In this document: positions 9,754 through 13,635 of the stretch, one piece after another
Layout of the letters: every line of letters begins with the position of its first letter
Position numbering within the stretch: position 1 is the stretch's first letter
Source of the DNA: Fragilaria radians
Taxonomy: Eukaryota > Bacillariophyta > Fragilariophyceae > Fragilariales > Fragilariaceae
Length of the DNA stretch: 13,635 nt
Direction of reading: 5' to 3'
Assembly (NCBI GenBank): GCA_900642245.1
Contig: CAAAJI010000393.1
Span: 25,902-39,536, forward strand
Position numbers and translations under genes: made by a program
The notes under the pieces: model-generated
Database searches by the model: none
What the model was told of the DNA's origin: nothing
What the model saw: only the letters and a program-made list of their open reading frames with translations

Positions 9754-10560
9754 TTAAGATCGTGGTTCCTGTGGTAACAAGACACATGCGTGTTTGTTAT
9801 CAACATCGGTATTGACCACAAGAATATGCATGTGCCACGAGTACGCACCGGGTTGAAGGTCAGATAAAATAGCTGAGTCTTGAATGTGACGACAAGGATC
9901 TTCAAAAAGAGGTGAACCAAAGACACCTTTGCAAATAATGTTACAACAAACATACTCTCCTTCCTTCGTAAAATCATTATCACACATTTCATATATAGAT
10001 ATCGGTCGCCTCAAGACATTGGATAGTACAGTTAGTTCAGGTCCACCACCGTACAAACCGCCATCTTTACCTTCCTTACGTAGCAACTCCAAATAACGCT
10101 CAGGTGATAGACCCTCAGCCTTTGAGGCACTTCCAAGAAGCTGCTTTGTTGAGACAAATCTTGAATCTGTGATGTACAAATTACCATCTGATTCTAAGAT
10201 AGTAGCAACAATTTGTCGTGTCTCCTTAACGATGGAACGGAGCAATGCCATATTTGCACCTAGTCCTGAACTTGTAGCAGCTGCCAAGGAAACGGCTTGA
10301 AACATACAGTCTCCATCACCTGGCACATTTCGCATAGTGAACTTTCGTGGAGTGGATGATTGATGCTTGCATTGTTGCTGTTGTTGTGTTGGTGTTGGTG
10401 GAATCCGTTCATTGAAATAAAATGGTTGTAAACAAACTCCATTGGGTGCAAAGCGAAAGTTTTGAAATGAATATGACGGTGTTGGTGTAACTAATGATGA
10501 TACAGGAGAGTTGTGAATGTGAAGGAGCAGAAGAAATAATAAGTAATATTGTATCAGCAT
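9754..10560 (-). CDS. OTU-family cysteine protease with N-terminal signal peptide
   Basis: Predicted ubiquitin-cleaving (deubiquitinase-type) cysteine protease of 268 residues in a single exon. Residues 1-22 form a classic signal peptide (YYLLFLLLLHIHNSPVSS). A Pro/Gln-rich spacer (PPTPTQQQQQ) precedes the OTU core, which starts near 75: RNVPGDGDCMFQAVSLA with catalytic Cys85 in the GDGDC motif. Then come LLGSASKAEGLSPERYLELL, the GGGPELTVLSNVLRRPISIY helix-strand unit, and WHMHILVVN with His243 as the likely general base, followed closely by the C-terminus. A secretory signal on an OTU protein is unusual because ubiquitin is cytosolic. No plastid ASAFAP-type motif follows the signal peptide, so I favour ER/secretory routing over plastid. 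It is convergent with the preceding plus-strand gene, with only about 150 nt between the stops. Substrate and location are inferred. Confidence 0.85.
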   Translation of the reverse strand: MLIQYYLLFLLLLHIHNSPVSSLVTPTPSYSFQNFRFAPNGVCLQPFYFNERIPPTPTQQQQQCKHQSSTPRKFTMRNVPGDGDCMFQAVSLAAATSSGLGANMALLRSIVKETRQIVATILESDGNLYITDSRFVSTKQLLGSASKAEGLSPERYLELLRKEGKDGGLYGGGPELTVLSNVLRRPISIYEMCDNDFTKEGEYVCCNIICKGVFGSPLFEDPCRHIQDSAILSDLQPGAYSWHMHILVVNTDVDNKHACVLLPQEPRS

Positions 10561-10645
10561 TTGTTGAGTGAGAATAGTGAAGAGAAGGAATTCGATGTGA
10601 AAACTTGAAGAAACAAGTTCGTCTGGGAATTCTAAGGTTTCATGT

Positions 10646-10697
10646 ACTATGATATTCGTAGCAGAGTGTACGTCGGGTTCGATTCCCTATTATGGTG
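10646..10697 (+). pseudogene. tRNA-like relic lacking an anticodon arm (A-box-like and perfect B-box motifs)
   Basis: GGTTCGATTCC at 10676-10686 is a perfect polymerase III B box and sits in a T-arm-like hairpin. TAGCAGAGTGTA at 10659-10670 fits most of the A-box consensus. Seven bases at 10646-10652 can pair, with G-U pairs, to 10690-10696 as an acceptor stem. CGTA/TACG (10657-10660 with 10669-10672) forms one internal hairpin. Only 5 nt separate the boxes, so there is no room for an anticodon arm. It is not a working tRNA; it could be a deleted tRNA copy, or chance. Confidence 0.3.
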
Positions 10698-10742
10698 CGG
10701 CAATCATGGGCCATGAAAGTGTTAATTTTATTGCACAGCACC
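10694..10742. repeat. imperfect stem-loop (two 5-bp helices with an internal loop)
   Basis: GGTGC pairs with GCACC, and after an internal bulge GCAAT pairs with ATTGC. The loop contains the near-palindrome CATGGGCCATG. It overlaps the end of the tRNA-like relic. No role assigned. Confidence 0.35.
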
Positions 10743-11487
10743 GCCCATTCTGTAGATTCTCATTGCAAACGAAAGGGAACAGAGAGATGTATTGATGCAA
10801 TTAGTTCTAGCGCATAATCCTAGTGAAACATGGGGTAACAAAAATTGCTGAAAATCAACACTGGCATTATCATTTAACTCTTGGAGCTATCCTTTCTCCT
10901 CATGTACTAAGAAATGGCATGCAAACACTCTATCCTCATCAACAGAAAAGAAACCGTTTTCTCTGTATTTTGATATAATCTCTATTAAAGTTTTCAAGAC
11001 CTATCAGTAAATATCAAATATTCATGTTTGCAAAGTATATCTTAAACATATTGTTTTAGACACTTTGACATATCACAATTCTCCAAGTTCACTCATCAAC
11101 ATTGTAATTTCATCTTTGATAGCCATGGCTCGATATTTTGAGTTACTTAAGATATGCATACTACTTGTTTACCATGATAAGGCACATTTTTCACAAACTT
11201 TTCTAATTTATTCATGGAAGACTTCTATACAAATGAAACTAATTGTAAACAGTACAGCACTGTGCTAAAGACATCTTCTCAATTTTACTTGTTTTTTGAA
11301 TTATTATTCTTTTTCCTTCCCTTTTTGCGCTCTTCTAACATATGGGAGACGTTGCTGCATTGCTGAGGTCAAGGAATGACTGGTTTGTTTGACGTTTGTG
11401 TGGAAAGGATTGTTTGTATCTTTGAAACTTTCTTTCCTTCTTCTATGATTGGCTAATTCTAAATTTAATTTGGACGTTTTTTTTGTC

Positions 11488-11532
11488 ATGGAAAAACATT
11501 GTCAAGACTTTCGCTTTGTTGTTGCTTCTTGA
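11488..11532 (+). promoter_or_regulatory. possible upstream open reading frame of the MTRR-like gene
   Basis: A 14-codon ATG-to-TGA frame lies about 160 nt before the main start, out of frame with it. If it is in the transcript it could lower translation of the reductase. The transcript start is unknown. Confidence 0.2.
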
Positions 11533-11692
11533 TTTTGAAAAATGTGTTATTGCATTTATTTTGGATATTCAGGCTTCACGAAGCACGTTCCAAAGTAGCA
11601 TCGAGAACGTTCGAAAGAAGGAAACGAAGTCTAAATCTACGTCACTATCATCAACAAAACAAACTCGACCAAAAATACTGAAGTGAAGAAGG

Positions 11693-13635
11693 ATGGAGAC
11701 CAATACTAAAACGCTTTACATTTTGTATGGATCTGCCACAGGCAACGCTGAGCACATTGCCAAAGCTATTGCCTTACAGGCAGAGGAGGATAAACGGAGT
11801 AAACAGGAAGAAAGCCTTGAAATAATTTGCGCACCGTTGGATACCTTTCGTCGGTATTTGGAGGACTGGAAGGTTCAACCAAATCAAGTACCTAGTTCGG
11901 AAACAAATGTAGAAGCCTCATCCAATGGAATTCATTCTTACTCATATCATGGTGTTTTGGTCGTTTGTTCCACAACCGGCAATGGGGATGCACCCGAAAA
12001 TTCGGATCGATTTGTTCGATTCTTGAAGCGTCGGACTACATCCTCCGACACACTTTCCGGGGTGGTTTACACTGTATTAGGATTGGGAGATACCAATTAC
12101 GATCAGTTTTGTGCGACAGGAAAGTTGATTGATCAACGCATGGCGGCCATTGGTGGTCATCGATGTCAACCAATAGTTTGTGCCGATGAAGCTGTTGGCT
12201 TGGAGGATGTTGTAGAGCCGTTCCAAAGAGACGTATTACATACTCTCCGACACGCGATGATATATGGAATACAGAAACATGATGCACCAGTTGAAATGAA
12301 ACAAGAAGATACTATTCTCTCACCAAAGCCAAATGTTGTCCATTTGGAAACAGCCATACCGAAACCACATTCACCACTTTACATCCTCTACGCATCCGCC
12401 ACTGGAAATGCAGAACAAATCGCAAAAGATTTGGCAAGTCAATTTTTGAGCAATCGATTATCTTCTTCCTCAGTCTTTCCCAATGTCGTTTGTTGTCCTG
12501 CAGATCAATATACCAAACACAAAGCAGTATGGGAATCCTCGGACGGAGGACCACATGGATTATTAATAGTTACCTCGACCACAGGGAATGGAGACATCCC
12601 TGAAAATGGCAACCGCTTTTGGAGATACCTGAAACGAAAGACGACGTCCAATATCGCATTTCAACACTGCATCGTATCTGTCTTGGCCTTGGGAGATACA
12701 AATTATGATCAATTTTGTGCGGCCGGAAAGTCTGTTGATAAGCGATTATTCGAACTAGGGGCAACTCGACTTCGACCGTTGGCATGTGCCGATGAAGCTG
12801 TGGGGCTAGAAGAAATGGTGGAGGAATGGAAAGAAGCCATCTTGCAAGATATTGAACGTGCCTGTTCTTTGGAAATGAAGGATGTACCTGTCAAAACAAT
12901 GAATTCATCAGGTGAAGTAATCAGCGTTGAGTCCCCTGAGGTACAGTCTCCAAAAATATCCGAAGCCACAGTCACCAGCAATGTAGAAACTACACTTTCA
13001 CGATCGCCGGGGGTCTTTAATCTTCGTTCGATACTACAATTGGAAGAATCATGTCCCATACCGGATGTACTCCATTCTGAACTTCCTACCCTGGGCCATA
13101 GCTTTTCCTCTTGTCAACTTCTTGCCAAGGAGGAAACGGAACAAGAGCAACAACTTGGAGCATTAGATTGCTTGGATATGGATCGATTGACAGTTTCCTC
13201 TACTTCGACCTTAAAGTTCACCCACACGAAGCCCTTTGAATCTACCATAGTGTCAGCACGATACCTTACCAAAACTGGAACTGAAGCGGCAGTGAAAGCA
13301 TCGGCAATCCTAAAAAGTGACTCTAGTCGTCTTCAGGAAGCTAAGCAATGTTATGATCAATGTTTTCCTCTGGAATTAGATTCACGGAATGGTAAACGTG
13401 TCGTGGAAATGACATTATCCCTACCGGATGATTTTACTCTAGATTATCAACCTGGAGATTCCTTGGGTATTTCGGTACCCAATCCCTCAAACGCTGTACA
13501 ATTTATTCTGGATTTACTTCAGAGAAATCAAGGTGTGAATCCTGATCAGTTGATTCTCCTCGAGAATCGTTCTCCCGTGACTGTTCGATATGCCTTTGAG
13601 AATATGATCGATATCAGTTCTCCCATTCTGAAAAA
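11693..13635 (+). CDS. MTRR: methionine synthase reductase-like diflavin reductase with tandem flavodoxin domains (3' end outside window)
   Basis: Diflavin reductase that would pass electrons from NADPH through FAD and FMN to cobalamin-dependent methionine synthase. The ATG at 11693 is preceded by an in-frame TGA at 11684, so the start is well placed. The 647 visible residues have no intron. Two flavodoxin (FMN) domains lie in tandem. The first, residues about 7-190, has LYILYGSATGNAE, STTGNGDAPEN, LGLGDTNYDQFC and CADEAVGLEDVVEPF. The second, about 228-395, has LYILYASATGNAE, STTGNGDIPEN, LALGDTNYDQFC and CADEAVGLEEMVEEW. The GKxIDxR and D-VGLE-VVE signatures point to MTRR rather than to P450 reductase. 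A low-complexity Ser/Glu linker (about 395-500) leads into the FAD-binding part: THTKPFESTIVSARYLT, VVEMTLSLPDDF, YQPGDSLGISVPN. The window ends before the RxYS motif and the NADPH domain. One flavodoxin domain is the norm, so the duplication is odd. Confidence 0.88.
   Translation, partial: METNTKTLYILYGSATGNAEHIAKAIALQAEEDKRSKQEESLEIICAPLDTFRRYLEDWKVQPNQVPSSETNVEASSNGIHSYSYHGVLVVCSTTGNGDAPENSDRFVRFLKRRTTSSDTLSGVVYTVLGLGDTNYDQFCATGKLIDQRMAAIGGHRCQPIVCADEAVGLEDVVEPFQRDVLHTLRHAMIYGIQKHDAPVEMKQEDTILSPKPNVVHLETAIPKPHSPLYILYASATGNAEQIAKDLASQFLSNRLSSSSVFPNVVCCPADQYTKHKAVWESSDGGPHGLLIVTSTTGNGDIPENGNRFWRYLKRKTTSNIAFQHCIVSVLALGDTNYDQFCAAGKSVDKRLFELGATRLRPLACADEAVGLEEMVEEWKEAILQDIERACSLEMKDVPVKTMNSSGEVISVESPEVQSPKISEATVTSNVETTLSRSPGVFNLRSILQLEESCPIPDVLHSELPTLGHSFSSCQLLAKEETEQEQQLGALDCLDMDRLTVSSTSTLKFTHTKPFESTIVSARYLTKTGTEAAVKASAILKSDSSRLQEAKQCYDQCFPLELDSRNGKRVVEMTLSLPDDFTLDYQPGDSLGISVPNPSNAVQFILDLLQRNQGVNPDQLILLENRSPVTVRYAFENMIDISSPILK

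Larger units (their letters stand above)
10561..11692. other. divergent intergenic region between the OTU and MTRR-like genes
   Basis: This 1.1 kb region must hold the promoters of both genes, which point away from each other. It contains a tRNA-like relic near 10646-10697 and an imperfect hairpin at 10694-10742. A T-rich stretch at about 11281-11530 leads into the MTRR-like gene. The open frame at 11065-11268 shows no conserved features and looks like chance. Confidence 0.55.

Noticed and set aside
10646..10697. Functional tRNA gene
   Set aside because: There is no anticodon arm. Extending the 5' end to a normal 72-nt length gives no acceptor stem pairing.
12036..13059. Several minus-strand open frames under the MTRR-like gene
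   Set aside because: They lie antisense to highly conserved flavodoxin motifs and show no domain of their own.
1..13635. CRISPR array, insertion sequence, bacterial operon or Shine-Dalgarno signals
   Set aside because: No regular direct repeats with spacers and no transposase. Genes with GT-AG introns and eukaryotic families make a bacterial reading untenable.

Overview
This is nuclear DNA of a unicellular eukaryote, most likely a diatom or another stramenopile alga. Three of the five protein genes need GT-AG introns (74 to 134 nt) to keep their conserved domains in one frame. Genes lie on both strands without operon logic, and the families (ESCRT-I VPS37, DUF2009, a DAG-lipase-like class 3 lipase, methionine synthase reductase, OTU protease) are eukaryotic. 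The diatom call rests on compact introns, fairly dense genes and Ser/Gln-rich insertions. It is an inference, not a proof.

Layout. 192-1980 (minus): three-exon class 3 lipase with a complete Ser-Asp-His triad. 2317-3797 (minus): two-exon VPS37 with a UEV-like N-terminal region and a C-terminal Mod_r domain. 3798-6838: about 3 kb of AT-rich, gene-free DNA with a few decayed-looking reading frames. 6839-9604 (plus): an unusual gene whose N-terminal half is a degenerate Hsp90/GHKL-type ATPase fold and whose C-terminal half is a complete DUF2009 domain. It has one clear intron and one unexplained change of frame. 9754-10560 (minus): single-exon OTU cysteine protease with a signal peptide, convergent with the previous gene. 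10561-11692: intergenic, with a tRNA-like relic (perfect B box). 11693 to the right edge (plus): the 5' part of a methionine-synthase-reductase-like diflavin reductase with two tandem flavodoxin domains, cut by the window edge in its FAD domain.

The genes do not form one pathway. Individually they belong to lipid hydrolysis, endosomal sorting of ubiquitinated cargo, ubiquitin removal, and electron transfer to cobalamin-dependent methionine synthase. VPS37 and the OTU protein both touch ubiquitin biology, but nothing in the sequence links them.

The best candidates for something undescribed are the Hsp90-like/DUF2009 fusion, whose ATPase half seems to have lost its catalytic glutamate and its glycine-rich lid motif, and the duplicated flavodoxin module in the MTRR-like reductase. 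Splice sites and frames were worked out by hand; no database was searched.
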